Origin: Cephalopachus bancanus
Lineage: Eukaryota; Chordata; Mammalia; Primates; Tarsiidae
NCBI GenBank assembly: GCA_027257055.1
Contig: JAPVLO010000153.1
Coordinates: forward strand, 992,001-1,056,000
Reading direction: 5' to 3'
DNA: 64,000 nt
This document shows, piece by piece, positions 12,743 to 22,954 of the stretch. A program made the translations under genes and the position numbers. Every line of letters begins with the position of its first letter. Within the stretch, counting starts at the first letter, position 1. The notes below the pieces were generated by a model. That model saw only the letters and a list, made by a program, of their open reading frames with translations, did not search any database and was not told where the DNA came from.

Positions 12743-13037
12743 TTTTTTTTTTTTTTGAGTTGGAGTCTCACTCAGTGGCCTAGGCTGGAGTGCAGTGGCA
12801 CACTCACGGCCACCTCAGGGTCAACCCACTGGGCTCTGGTGATCCTTCTGCCTCAGCCTTCCAAGTAGCTGGAATTATAGGTACGCACTACCATGCCCAG
12901 CTAATTTTTGATATCTTGTAGAGACAAGGTCTCACCAAGTTACCTGCGCTGGTCTGGAACTCATGGGCTCAGGCAATTCACTCGCTTCGGCCTCCCAAAG
13001 GGCTGAGATTACCAGGCTGAGTCACCGAGCCCGGTCT
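12743..13037 (-). mobile_element. Alu, antisense, nested in L1 ORF2
   Basis: T-run, GAGTTGGAGTCTCACTCAGT, and an end of GAGCCCGGTC. The duplication is AGTAGGGTATT at 12732-12742 and AGTGGGGTATT at 13038-13048, one mismatch. It interrupts the endonuclease-coding part of the antisense L1. Confidence 0.93.
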
Positions 13038-14540
13038 AGTGGGGTATTAAATTCTCTGACTATAACTGCATATCCTCTCTTACTTTAATTAGTGATTGTT
13101 TTATAAATCTGGATGCTTCTGTGTTGGGTGCATATATATTCAAGATGGATATTTCTTTTAGGCTTATTGAATCTTTTTCATTATGCAATGTCTTTCAGTG
13201 TCCTTTTTAACCTTTATTGGTTTAAAATCAGTTTCCTATGATATAAGAATAGCTACTCTTGCCCTTTTTTGTTTTCTATTTGCCTGGGTGATCTTTTTCT
13301 GGCCCTTTACTTTAAGCCTATGGGTGTCATTTGCAGTGAGATAGGTTTCCTGAATGTAGCAGAAGGATAGATCATGCTTCATTATTCAATGTGCCTCTTG
13401 CGTAGCATGTTCAGTAGGTTTACATTTAAATTAATTATTGCTACATGGAGATTTGTTTCTGTCATATTGCTATTAAAAGACTGCTTGCTTTTTATGTTTT
13501 ATGGTTGATTTGTGTGGTCTATAAACTCTATGCTTGCCTATGCTTTTGTGATTGGTGCAAATGTTTTATTTGTTTTTGTGCTTAAAACTTTCTTAAGCAA
13601 CAGGGCTAGTCTGGGGGTGGCATATTCTCACAGGGACCGGATATCTTGGAAGAATTTTAATTCTCCTTCATTAATGAAGACTTGGTGGAAAAAGAAATGC
13701 TTGGATGGAGTTACTTTTCTTTAAGAATGGTAAAGATAGCATTCCAGTCCCTTTTGGCTTGTAGAGTTTCTGCTGAGAAGTCTGTTGCAATTCTGATAGG
13801 TCTTCCTCAGCAGGTAGTCTGTCTCTTTTCTCTGACTGCCTTTATAATTTTTTATTTCATGGTCACCTTGTGGAGATGGATTATTATGTATGGTGTTCTC
13901 ATGTAAAACCTTGCAGGACTTTTCTAGATCTCTTGGTATGCATGGCTGCCTATCTAGAGAGATAGAGGAAGTTTTATTGAATAACGTTTGGAAGGCTTAT
14001 TCCAGTATAGTCTAAATTTCCCTTCTCTCTCAGGAATTCCAGTTAGTCATAGATTTGATCTCTTTGCATAATCCTCAACATCATGTAGGCTTTGCCCATT
14101 TTTCCTAATTCTTTTCTCCATATTTTCATTAGAGTTAATTCAATAATTCAGTCTTCAAGATCTGAGACTTTTTCCTCTGGCTATTAAATTCTGGTGTTAA
14201 GGCCTTCTGTTGTGTTTTGAAATTCTAGGAGAGAATTCTTCATTTCCATAAGTTTAGTTTGGTTCTTTCTTAGGTTGGCCTGGTTAACTTTCACTCCCTA
14301 TACTGTTTTCATGACCTGCTTGATTTGAGTGTCTACTTTTCTCCTAGATTTCATTGATCCTCTTTGCCATACATAATCTAAATTCTATGTCTGTCATTAG
14401 GGACAGGTCATTTTGAATATGTTCCATTGCTTGGGATCTGAGAAGATACTTTGTGTGTGTTTATGGCTTTGGGAATTGCCAATTTTTTTTCACTGGCTCT
14501 CCCTCATCTGTGAGGGCAGTCTCTTCTCTTTTTATGTTTT

Positions 14541-14858
14541 GTTTTGTTTTGTTTTGTTTTGTTTTGTTTTGTTTTGTTTGAGTTGGAGTTTCACTCCGTC
14601 ACCCAGGCTGGAGTGCAGTGGCTGCTCCCAGCCACCGCAGCCTCAACCCGCTGGGCTCCGGTGATCTTTCCACCTCAGCCTTCCAAGTAGCCGAATTATA
14701 GGCACGTGCAACCACGCCCGGCTGATTTTTGCTTTATTGTAGAAATGCGGTCTCGCCAAGTTGCCCAGGCGGGTCTGGAACCCGCGGGGTCAGGCAATCC
14801 ACTCACCTCGGCCTCCCAAAGCGCAGAATTACAGGTTGAGCCACTGATCCCGACCTTG
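14541..14858 (-). mobile_element. Alu with (TTTTG)n tail, antisense, in L1
   Basis: The complement of the A-tail has become eight or so TTTTG units up to 14580, then GAGTTGGAGTTTCACTCCGT. The end is near GATCCCGACC. A likely duplication is TTATGTTTT at 14532-14540 and 14859-14867. It keeps the CCAAGTTGCCC bases, so it lacks the left-arm deletion of the younger set. Confidence 0.92.
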
Positions 14859-15884
14859 TTATGTTTTTATTTGATAAGCTGAGGTGGAATAGCTTGATCT
14901 TTCTTCTTTATTCCTCCTGAGGAAGGAGCAGAGGTGGCAGAGAGGTTGCTGCGTTGGGGGGGAACCTGGTTGACAATACTTCACCAGTATAGTCTGGTGG
15001 GGCAAGTTCCCCTCTCCCATCACACTCTATTTTGGAATAAGCACCAGGAGTCCTGGCTGGCTAGAAGCTCTAGCATCACCCTCCTCAGCCTTTGTGTCTC
15101 ATCAGTAGGATTAACGAGCAACCAGCAGGGCTCCATAACTCTATTCTGGCACAGCAGTTCTGGGGGGCATGAAATGGCCTCCTCTCATCTAGGTGAATCT
15201 ACTCTTCTGGCACAGGGGTAGAAAGGAAGTCACTGACTTTCTAGCAGAGAGCCAGTATTTCTTCCCTAGGGGAGTGAAGCCACCACTACCAGACTGCACA
15301 GAAGTGTACTGCCTCCTAGTTCCACCCTGATCTGTGGGAGGGGAAATCTCAATGACAGCAACCCCTTCCCAAAAGCAAACCACATTTGCAGTCCTGAAGT
15401 GGGCCCAGGTAAGTGCTGGGGCCTCTGGAGAAATGGTCCCAAAGTAGGCATGTTGCCCTGGCTGGGGGCAAAAAAGGGAGGGAGTGCCAATGTGGTGCAG
15501 CCCACCTCCAGGGTGTTTCCCACCGAGGCTCTCTGTGGAAGACAGTTGATGTCCACAGGGGCTGGGACTCACTGGGAACCAGAGTCTCTCAAGTCCCATG
15601 TGACTAAAGCCACTATCTCACTATCTTTGATTCTAGGCAGCTCTCTGCACCTAGTCAGTGTAGAAGGTAGGAGGAGGGCCTAGGTTTTTTTCTCCATTGG
15701 CTAGCATTGCAGAGGCTCATAAGGTGTATTAAAAACTCTCCTGTTTATTCACCAATTTCTTCTACAAGAGCACTCTCCCAATCTCATGTCAGGGCCACTT
15801 CTAGGGATGACTGGGGCTTGGGGATGTCCATTCTTAAAGTCCCCAGGTGACTGTCCAATAAACTTGAATTTTATTTAATACTCA

Positions 15885-16015
15885 AGTTTGTTAGGGTTCT
15901 CAGATGAATCATAGCCAATAAAATATGAAGACAGAAAGCGGTAGACACAGAAAAAGAGATAAATTTATTTTAAAGAATTGGCTCAAGTGACTGTATACAT
16001 TGGATTTTCAGGCAG
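15885..16015. repeat. Ancient interspersed repeat, copy 1 (partial)
   Basis: TTAGGGTTCTCAGATGAATC up to GAATTGGCTCAAGTGACTGT. The segment strongly resembles 16978-17105 in the same orientation, including features not usual for the family. Family not named with confidence; it is the common LTR-type repeat that carries TTTATTTTAAGGAATTGGCT. Confidence 0.6.
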
Positions 16016-16110
16016 ACATCCAAAGCACCAGGCTCACTCTCCCTTTTAGACTCCTTTGTTGGGAGTGACAGTTGTTCAGTGTCTCCAGTCAGCCATCTTG
16101 GCCCTCTTCC

Positions 16111-16977
16111 CCTTCACACATTTTAGCTGTCCTGCACCTGTGAACTCGAAACAGTTTGGTGTTCAAGTCTTGCTGTTCAAGTCCAAAAAGATATAATATT
16201 ATATGATTTTGCTATGATGTTAATGTATATTAAATATACTATTGGTTATTAGTGAGTTAGACCACCTAAGAATCAAAGGCTCATTGGCTGTAGCTGAAAA
16301 TGAATATCACATTAAAACTATTTGCACTGCCTACTTATGAAAGCTAGATAGATAAAGCAAGTGACTGTATACTCCATTTAGGACCTGTTGCAATAGAATA
16401 GTCTCTCTCAGGAGTAACATTTATCCATGGATTATATGTATACAGATGTTAAATACTACACTTGAGGAATAGAAAGAATAATACAGATTTCTGCTCCTGA
16501 GTAGTTTGCAATTCATAAACGTGAAAGAGTTGATAACGCTTTTTAAGTCAAATTTAATACAAATCATTTGCAGTTTTTTACAACTCAAAAGAAGTTTAGA
16601 ATCTAAAATTAATCTGTTAGCAGTAAAAAAAGTGATTAAAATATACCTTGAAAATATCTTAAATAATTCATAAAATGCAATGTGCATAGTTTAAGGTATT
16701 TTTAAATGCATAATATATACATTCAAGTATGGAATATAATAAAGAACATATATACAAAATACCCTTTTACATCATTTCTGTAAAAACTGCACTGCAATAC
16801 TGTTGCTAATTATGTCCATTATTTAATTTGTGTAAATTAAATGATGCAAGACTACTTTAGAAAATTAGTATCATGAAATAGTTACAAGCTATTCTATTTC
16901 AGAGAAAAAAGAAGGGCTTACTTCTCAAATCATTTCTCTGGTTAACATTTTTCTAGTAGAATTGTCTGTTTTTATTT
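16111..16977. other. Unassigned AT-rich background
   Basis: No gene or repeat family is recognised between the L1 5' end and the second copy of the ancient repeat. Confidence 0.5.
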
Positions 16978-17378
16978 AATCAAGTTTATTAGGGTTCTGA
17001 AAAGAATCATAACCAATAAAATATGAGGACAAAGAAAGATAGGCACAGAGAAAGAAATTTATTTTAAGGAATTGGCTCAAGTGACTGTACATATTGGCAA
17101 GTTCAAAATCTACAGGGAAGATCACCATGCTGGGGACCCAGAGAAGAGTTGCAGGGTTTTTGTTTTGTGTTTTAAAATTAAAACCTTCAGCTGATTAGAA
17201 GAGACCCACCCACATTACAGAAGACATCTACTTTATCAAAGTCCATTGATTTAAATGTTAATGTCATTAACAAAACAAACAAAAAAAAAACTTCACAGAC
17301 ACAAAATAATGCTTAGCCAAATATCTGGGTATTTGGCCTAGCCAAGTTGACACATATAATTAACCACCTCACTAGGCT
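16978..17378. mobile_element. Ancient LTR-type repeat, copy 2 (long)
   Basis: It begins TTTATTAGGGTTCTGAAAAG, carries GAAGAGTTGCAGGG, GACCCACCCACATTACAGAA, AAATGTTAATGTCATTAAC, and ends GCCAAGTTGACACATATAAT-TAACCACC. The order of blocks matches a widespread mammalian repeat whose end reads like the complement of an LTR start. The family name is uncertain. Confidence 0.65.
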
Positions 17379-17469
17379 TCAAGAAATTTTTTTTTTTTAA
17401 ATAAAAACAGGGCTAGTCAAACTATAGTTGTCAGATTAAATTCAGCCTACCACCTGTTTTTGTGTAACA

Positions 17470-17815
17470 CAAAATCCAAAGTCCAAAATCAAGATGTCAG
17501 TAATGGTCCCTTCTGAGGGTTTCAGGGAAAGATCTTTCCAGGTCCTCTCTTTGGCTTGCAAGTAAGTTGTCTCTCCTTATGTCTCTTCACATTATCTTGT
17601 CTCTCTGCATGTCTGTGTCTAAATTTTTTTTATAAGGACATCAGCCATATTGAATTAGGGCCCACCCTAATGACTTCACTTAAATTTGATTACCTCTGTA
17701 AAAATCTGAATAATAAATCTCCAAATAAGATCACATCCTAAGGTACTGAGTGGTTAAGACTTCAACATAAGAATTGGGGGTGGAGGGATTGCAATTCAAT
17801 CCATAGTAAGTACCA
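17470..17815 (-). mobile_element. MLT1-type LTR (ERVL-MaLR), antisense
   Basis: On the plus strand it runs through ATAAGGACATCAGCCATATT, TTAGGGCCCACCCTAATGAC, AAATAAGATCACATCCTAAG and CAATTCAATCCATAGTAAG. The complement of the last block is the TTATGGATTGAATTG-like start of MLT1 LTRs, so the LTR lies on the minus strand. No internal MaLR sequence is joined to it, so it is a solo LTR. Confidence 0.75.
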
Positions 17816-19685
17816 TATCAAAAAAAAAATTACCAACATGAGTCTTAGGAATGTAAGAAAAGCTCCACTTTGCAAATATTTTATGTTGAAGCCTTGACCA
17901 ATCTGTTCTGAAGATTTAACAAAGCATTCCTTTGTACATCTTCAACAGAACCAAAGCAAAAGAGAATTACAATTAATTTCTCTGAGACTGATAGTTTGAA
18001 GTATTTCCATGACTACCCAATTTTTTAGCACCATCACCTTCTATAAACCAGTGTCAAACAATGGCTATCACAATACTTCTTCCTTCTTTCTTCTCAATTT
18101 TCTTCAAACTTTATATTTACACATCACTTAGTAACAGTTTACATAAAAAAGACTTTAACGTAATTTTTGTCTGTATTTTTATAATAATTACTTTTTTGCT
18201 ATATACTATTTGCCACAGTGTACACATTCAATGTTGTAAAATAGCATATGTTATTTTATATAAAGTAACTGCTATTTGGTTTAGGTGCTTTGTACCCCTA
18301 TATAATTTATTGTTTATACATAGGCACTTTGCTCTATTATAGCAACATTTTAGAAGCTGATTGGGGGTTCTTGGTATGATATAATACACATTATAACTTT
18401 TTTCCTTTAAAATAATGGGAAATAAACTCTTGGCTAGTGTTTCCAGGCAGACATTCTGGCTTTTAGAAATTGTTTACTGACGTTAAGAGGAAATGCCAGT
18501 ATTTCTGACTAGTGAGATGATAGAAAAGTAGCAATTGAACTGTGGTTTCATGAAATTGATTTTATGATAACTCAAGGTAGTGCTTCAAGTTAAGGGAAAA
18601 GACGTTGAGGCATAATACAAAAGCGTCAAACATTTGAGAGCACTAGTTATATGGTAGCAGCATTTGGTATGGAGAGAGGGGTAAAGAGGCAGGGCTTCAT
18701 CAGTAAATATCAAATCACAGAAGACCTTGGTTTCCAGGATAAGGGCTTAAAAATTCACTGATGAATACTAAAAGGCCACTGATATTTTTTGAACAAGAAA
18801 TCCAAAACACTTTCTTAGGTGGTAGAAGAGGAGGACTAAAACTAGATCGAACTTGAATAATGCGGCTTCTTTGAATTTAGAGTTAAAGGAATTTGGTTAA
18901 AAATCCTCAGGCGCCCCCTACTGATGAGAAAGAGATGATACAGTACAGATGGATTGTGATCAATCCTTAAGCAGCTGGAATACTCTTCCTCAGAATGAAA
19001 TAATGCCAAAAATATATTCAAGCAAAATTCTCCAACACTTGAGAGTATTATTCTCTGAAAAGTAGGCAATATTCAATAAAAGTTCAGATGTAAGGTTGAC
19101 AATGAGAAGATTAATTTCTTCTTCATTGATTAGAGAATATCAGCCCAGTCAGGATCTTGTGGACAAAGAAAAAAGTGTAAATTTTCATTCCAAACACCTT
19201 TGAAAGTCTGAAAATTGTTTGAAAATCTACTTATAGCCTTTTACGCCAATTTACTTTCCAGACAAGCCAAGTTGGAAACACTATGTGAGAGTGCAGTTCA
19301 AAATATTTCCTAAGAGTGGTTTATCTACAACCATCAGAAAATGCACACATGAGGCAAATAAAGTTTATAATTTGAATGTTGAACAAGGGAGAAAAAGGTA
19401 AGACTTGTCTTCAACTTCTTAGAAAGAGCTTCAGCATTATATTACATCAGAGGATGATCCCTCTCCAGCATCCTTTATGTTCTCCCACTCTATCGCCTTT
19501 CCTCTACTTTGCTTTCCTCTTCCTTGATACTCGATACATTTTCTCTAAAATAAAATGACCAAAAAAGACTGAAATTTTAGAGGAGAAAAGGTGAGAGACA
19601 AATATTTCATTCTCTTTCTTTGCATCAAGTTTTCATCAATTGATCTTGGCAATTTCCTAACCACTGTTGGAAATAATCAGCTATG
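17816..19685. other. Unassigned background
   Basis: No gene or named repeat is supported in this 1.9 kb. The 93-codon frame at 18061-18342 is AT-rich and rich in F, I, L and Y, as random AT-rich DNA would be. Confidence 0.5.
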
Positions 19686-19775
19686 TGTTCATTTAGCTAC
19701 ATCAATCTATGCTTCTGTGCCTCAGTTTCCCCAGCTATAAGATAAAAAGGATGAAAAATAAGGTTTTACTATGCC
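19686..19775 (+). mobile_element. Probable MIR fragment
   Basis: TGTGCCTCAGTTTCCCCAGC followed by TATAAGATAAAAAGGATGA resembles the second half of MIR. The fragment is short, so the call is tentative. Confidence 0.5.
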
Positions 19776-20160
19776 TTCCAATTATACATCTAAGAGCACT
19801 ACTTAGAACTGTAGATAGAGTCAAATAAGTGTCCACTCTACCCCATCATCACCCATTCCTCAGAACAGGAATCTGAAACCTAGAAACATTTCTGTAGTTT
19901 TCCAAGTAGCAGAAATTGAACTGTTTATGGTTATTTCTACTTCATTCCTATTCCTTTTTATTTGGAGTAGAAAGGCCAGCCTACACTTCAGAGAGATTAG
20001 AGCTTTAACTCTATACAAGTGACCAATTTTTGAAAACAAATTTTTTTTAGTCCTAATGATTTTAAAACATATATATGTTATTCTGTGGTCCTGTATGTTC
20101 AAGCATTTCTGCAATTTTTGTTTATTATTCAATTGCATGTTCTATATATTATTTTAGGTT

Positions 20161-20455
20161 TCTTTTTTTTTTTTTTTTTTTGAGTTGGAGTCTCACTCTG
20201 TCGCCCAGACTGGAGTGCAGTGGCCGCTCCCGGCCACCGCAGCCTCGACCTGCTGGGCTCCGGCGATCCTTCCGCCTCAGCCTTCCAAGCAGCTGGAACT
20301 ACAGGCACGCGCTACCACGCCCGGCTGATTTTTTTATTTATTGTAGAGATGAGGTCTCGCTGCCCAAGCGGGTCTCGAACCCGCGGGCTCAGGCAATCCA
20401 CTCACCTCAGCCTCCCAAAGGCACGGGATTACAGGCTGAGCCACCGAGCCCGGCT
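20161..20455 (-). mobile_element. Young-type Alu, antisense
   Basis: T-run then GAGTTGGAGTCTCACTCTGT, GTGGCCGCTCCCGGCCACCG, and end CCACCGAGCCCGGC. In the left arm it reads GAGGTCTCGCTGCCCAAGCG, lacking the CCAAGT bases found in older copies. High match to the 40729 and 60898 copies suggests a young lineage-specific subfamily. No clear duplication is visible. Confidence 0.95.
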
Positions 20456-20539
20456 GAATGATTGCATCTTTAAGGGAGGTCTCTTTGTTAGTCATGCACA
20501 CAATTTAGATTAGGATCATCATAGTAATAGCCACTCTTA

Positions 20540-21016
20540 CATGTGACTCATTGTATGGCGGGCACTGCACTATTTTAAAACACACAACAGGCCAGGTGCG
20601 GTGTGGCTCAGCCTGTAATCCCAGGACTTTGGGAGGCTGAGGCAAGTGGATTGCCTGAGCCCGTCGGTTCGAGACAAGCCCGAGCAACTTGGCGAGACCT
20701 TATCTCCACAGTAAATCAAAAAAATTAGCCAGGCGTAGTAGCGCACACCTGCAGTTCCGGCTACTTGGAAAACTGAGGCGAAAGGATCGCCAGAGCCCAG
20801 AGGATCAATGCTGGGGTGGAGGTGAGTGTGCCACTGCACTCCAACCTGGGCAACTGAGTGAGACTCCAACTCAAAAAACACAAAACAAAACAAAAAAACC
20901 ATACAACAAGCCAATGGAAGAGGTGCTACCATCATCCTTACTGTATAGAGTAGTTATAGGCATCATCATTTCATAGTTTGAAAGTGACAAAGCTCAGGTT
21001 TGAGCACGTAGGCTCT

Positions 21017-21018
<2 letters not shown>
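20540..21018 (+). mobile_element. MIR broken by an Alu
   Basis: GCGGGCACTGCACTATTTTA at 20558-20577 and, after the Alu, GAAGAGGTGCTACCATCATCC with an AAAGTGACAAAGCTCAGG-like end are consecutive MIR parts on the plus strand. A second Alu follows directly at 21022. Confidence 0.65.
20590..20898 (+). mobile_element. Alu, sense, inside MIR
   Basis: It starts GGCCAGGTGCGGTGTGGCTC and ends GAGACTCCAACTC plus an A-rich tail with ACAAAAC units. It keeps GCAACTTGGCGAGACC, so it belongs to the older group. The flanks CACACAACAG and CATACAACAAG may be a decayed duplication. Confidence 0.93.
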
Positions 21019-21021
<3 letters not shown>

Positions 21022-21048
<27 letters not shown>

Positions 21049-21327
21049 TGAGTTGGAGTCTCATTCCTCGCCCAGTCTGGAGTGCAATGGCTGCTCCCGG
21101 CCAACGCAGCCTCGACCTGCTGGGCTCCGGCGATCCTTCCACCTCAGCCTTCCAAGTAGCTGGAACTACAGGCGCACACTACCACGCCCAGCTAATTTTT
21201 TTATTTGTTTATTGTAGAGATGAGGTCTCGCCTGCCCAGGCGGGTCTCGAACCCACGGGCTCAGGCAATCCACTCACCTCAGCCTCCCAAAGGCGTGGGA
21301 TTACAGGCTGAGCCACCAAGCCTGGCT
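21022..21327 (-). mobile_element. Young-type Alu, antisense
   Basis: About 28 T, then GAGTTGGAGTCTCATTCCTC, GCCCAGGCGGGTCTCGAACC and an end of ACCAAGCCTGGCT. It lacks the CCAAGT bases in the left arm. With the sense Alu at 20590-20898 it forms an inverted pair about 120 bp apart. Confidence 0.94.
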
Positions 21328-21559
21328 CGGATTGCCTCCTTAGGGCTGTCAGAGACAGGATCTTTCTGTTTTATCAAGTCTGAAGGTCTTGTTTTTGTGT
21401 TTTTGTTTTTGTTTCTTTTTGCCTTTGTTTTTTGAGAGATAGCAGAGAGGAGGAGAAAATATGAAAACCCACTGATACGGTAACATAGGTGAGCTCTGGG
21501 TGAAAAAACATCCAACTAAAATTTGTTAGTGGCAAGTATGGCTTGTTAAAAAGATAAAA

Positions 21560-21715
21560 TTATCAAAATCCAATTTATATGCTATTCAGTGCATCCATTT
21601 AAAGTGTGACATTCATTATTTTTATCATATTCACAGAATTGCACAATTATTACCACAATCAATTTTGGAATATTATTATACCACAGAAAGAAACTCCATA
21701 TCAAAGAAGAATTAC
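21560..21715. mobile_element. Probable old L1 3' UTR-like repeat
   Basis: CATTTAAAGTGTGACATTCA, TATTCACAGAATTGCACAAT and CCACAATCAATTTTGGAATA resemble a widespread old mammalian repeat usually tied to L1M 3' ends. The family is not certain. Confidence 0.45.
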
Positions 21716-22394
21716 ATATATTCCAAACCAAGGATTCAGTTTCCATTCATACTTAGATCATGGTAAATTATAATAAATCAACTTCCATAAGAACAGCAGC
21801 ACCTTATATTTATAATTTGCATCATGCATGACTTTATTTGATATTCTCAGTGCAATCTTGTGCTGCAATTAGGGCAACACTGTGTATAGTATATAAATGA
21901 CAAAAAAAAAAACTCAGAAATATTAAGTAATGGCATCAATTCATTGTAGAAGGAAACATAAAATTCATGACTTCTGATTCTAAATCCTGTAAGTCCTGTA
22001 TCATTTTTATTATATAATGTTTTATAGATCACAGATAAGTTAGCCATATACATTTCTGAAATACTGGCTTCAAAATCTCCTCCACAGTTCAAAAAGTAGT
22101 CAAAATAAAATACCTCTATCTGAAGATCTATGTTAATTTTTTTCTATCACTGCTAACTATAAAACTGTGACTATATAAATGAATATTTTTTCAGCTCTCT
22201 TGTTATTTATTAAGTGTCATTTAAAAAAAAAGTCTGGTGTTTGTGAAAAATATGATTGTTACCATGGTGATGAGTTGCAGTATCAAACTCAATTCATTAA
22301 TCATTTATAAGTGAACCAAAAAACAAAAAAGAGTGAGACAAATAAGCATTGAGAATTTGTTTCCTTTTGAACAGAACCCATATTTAATAACAGC
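21716..22394. other. Unassigned AT-rich background
   Basis: No gene, RNA or repeat family is supported here. Confidence 0.5.
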
Positions 22395-22500
22395 AAGAAG
22401 AACAAGTGAAGAGTTAAATTCAATATTTACTGCATGCCTACCAAATGCCAGACCTTATGCCAGTTTCTGGGAATACAGAAACAATGAATATTGATTTAGA
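22395..22500 (-). mobile_element. L2 3' end, antisense
   Basis: TTCAATATTTACTGCATGCC, AAATGCCAGACCTTATGCCA and CTGGGAATACAGAAACAATG are the complement of the L2 3' end, similar to the copy at 6041. Confidence 0.65.
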
Positions 22501-22689
22501 ACCATTGCCACAAATTACTTTTGCTGCAGTTTGTTCTTTCAACTAAGGTAATGGTTGAGTTAACCACTATCCTCTTGTGATGTGTAAGCTAATAAACCAA
22601 AAACATGAGATACAAACAGAGTTCCCTCATTTGCTGGGAAACCAAGAACAAAAGGATACTTCCTTTAATTAGCAAGAAAATAGAAAAAA

Positions 22690-22950
22690 ATAATTTTAAA
22701 TTATAAAAATCAGTGGTGATAAGAGTTTGGGAAGAACTAATTTTTCTAATTGGCAATACGTATTTTAAAAAACTTGAAAAACATGAACAATTAGCCCTAA
22801 TAATTTCATTTCTAAGAACTCAGCTTCAAAAAATCATTGGCATGCATAAAGTGATAACAAAAGGATGTTCAATTAAATACAATTTATAATAATAAAATTT
22901 AGGAAGAATATGATTGAACAACAACAAAAAGTGACTGGTTAAAATGGTTA
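22690..22950 (+). mobile_element. Old L1 3'-end-like fragment, sense
   Basis: TTGGCAATACGTATTTTAAA, TTCATTTCTAAGAACTCAGC and GTGACTGGTTAAAATGGTTA follow the order of a common old L1 3' segment in which a poorly conserved start, a cluster of short blocks and GGACTGGTTAAAT-like sequence appear. It carries the source copy of the 113-bp duplicated segment (22791-22903). Confidence 0.55.
22791..22903 (+). repeat. Duplicated segment, copy A (likely source)
   Basis: TTAGCCCTAATAATTTC up to AATAAAATTTAGG. It recurs at 23565-23679 with about three substitutions, one 3-base insertion and a 1-base deletion. Copy A sits in its natural repeat context, whereas copy B interrupts L1 ORF1, so A is the likely source. 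Confidence 0.9.
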
Positions 22951-22954
22951 CAAG

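Larger units (their letters stand above)
10019..16110 (-). mobile_element. Near-complete old LINE-1, antisense, with nested Alus
   Basis: Read right to left this is 5' UTR (about 16110-14860, more GC-rich, with GCCATCTTGGCCC near the 5' end at 16092), ORF1 (about 14400-13550) and ORF2 endonuclease, RT and C-terminal region (about 13480-10019). The start of the copy at 10019 is inside the C-terminal part of ORF2, so the 3' UTR is missing. Both reading frames are broken many times. Alus at 12743-13037 and 14541-14858, and a repeat at 15885-16015, lie inside it. The open frames of up to 136 codons at 14934-15683 come from the GC-richer 5' UTR and show no conserved protein. Confidence 0.85.

Noticed and set aside
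14934..15683. Overlapping open frames of 94-136 codons on both strands
   Set aside because: They fall in the GC-richer 5' UTR of an antisense L1, on both strands at once, with no start context, domain or splice context. Composition explains them.
20075..20461. 128-codon plus-strand frame
   Set aside because: It is an antisense Alu read in one frame. The same protein text recurs at 40750 and 56445, from other Alus.
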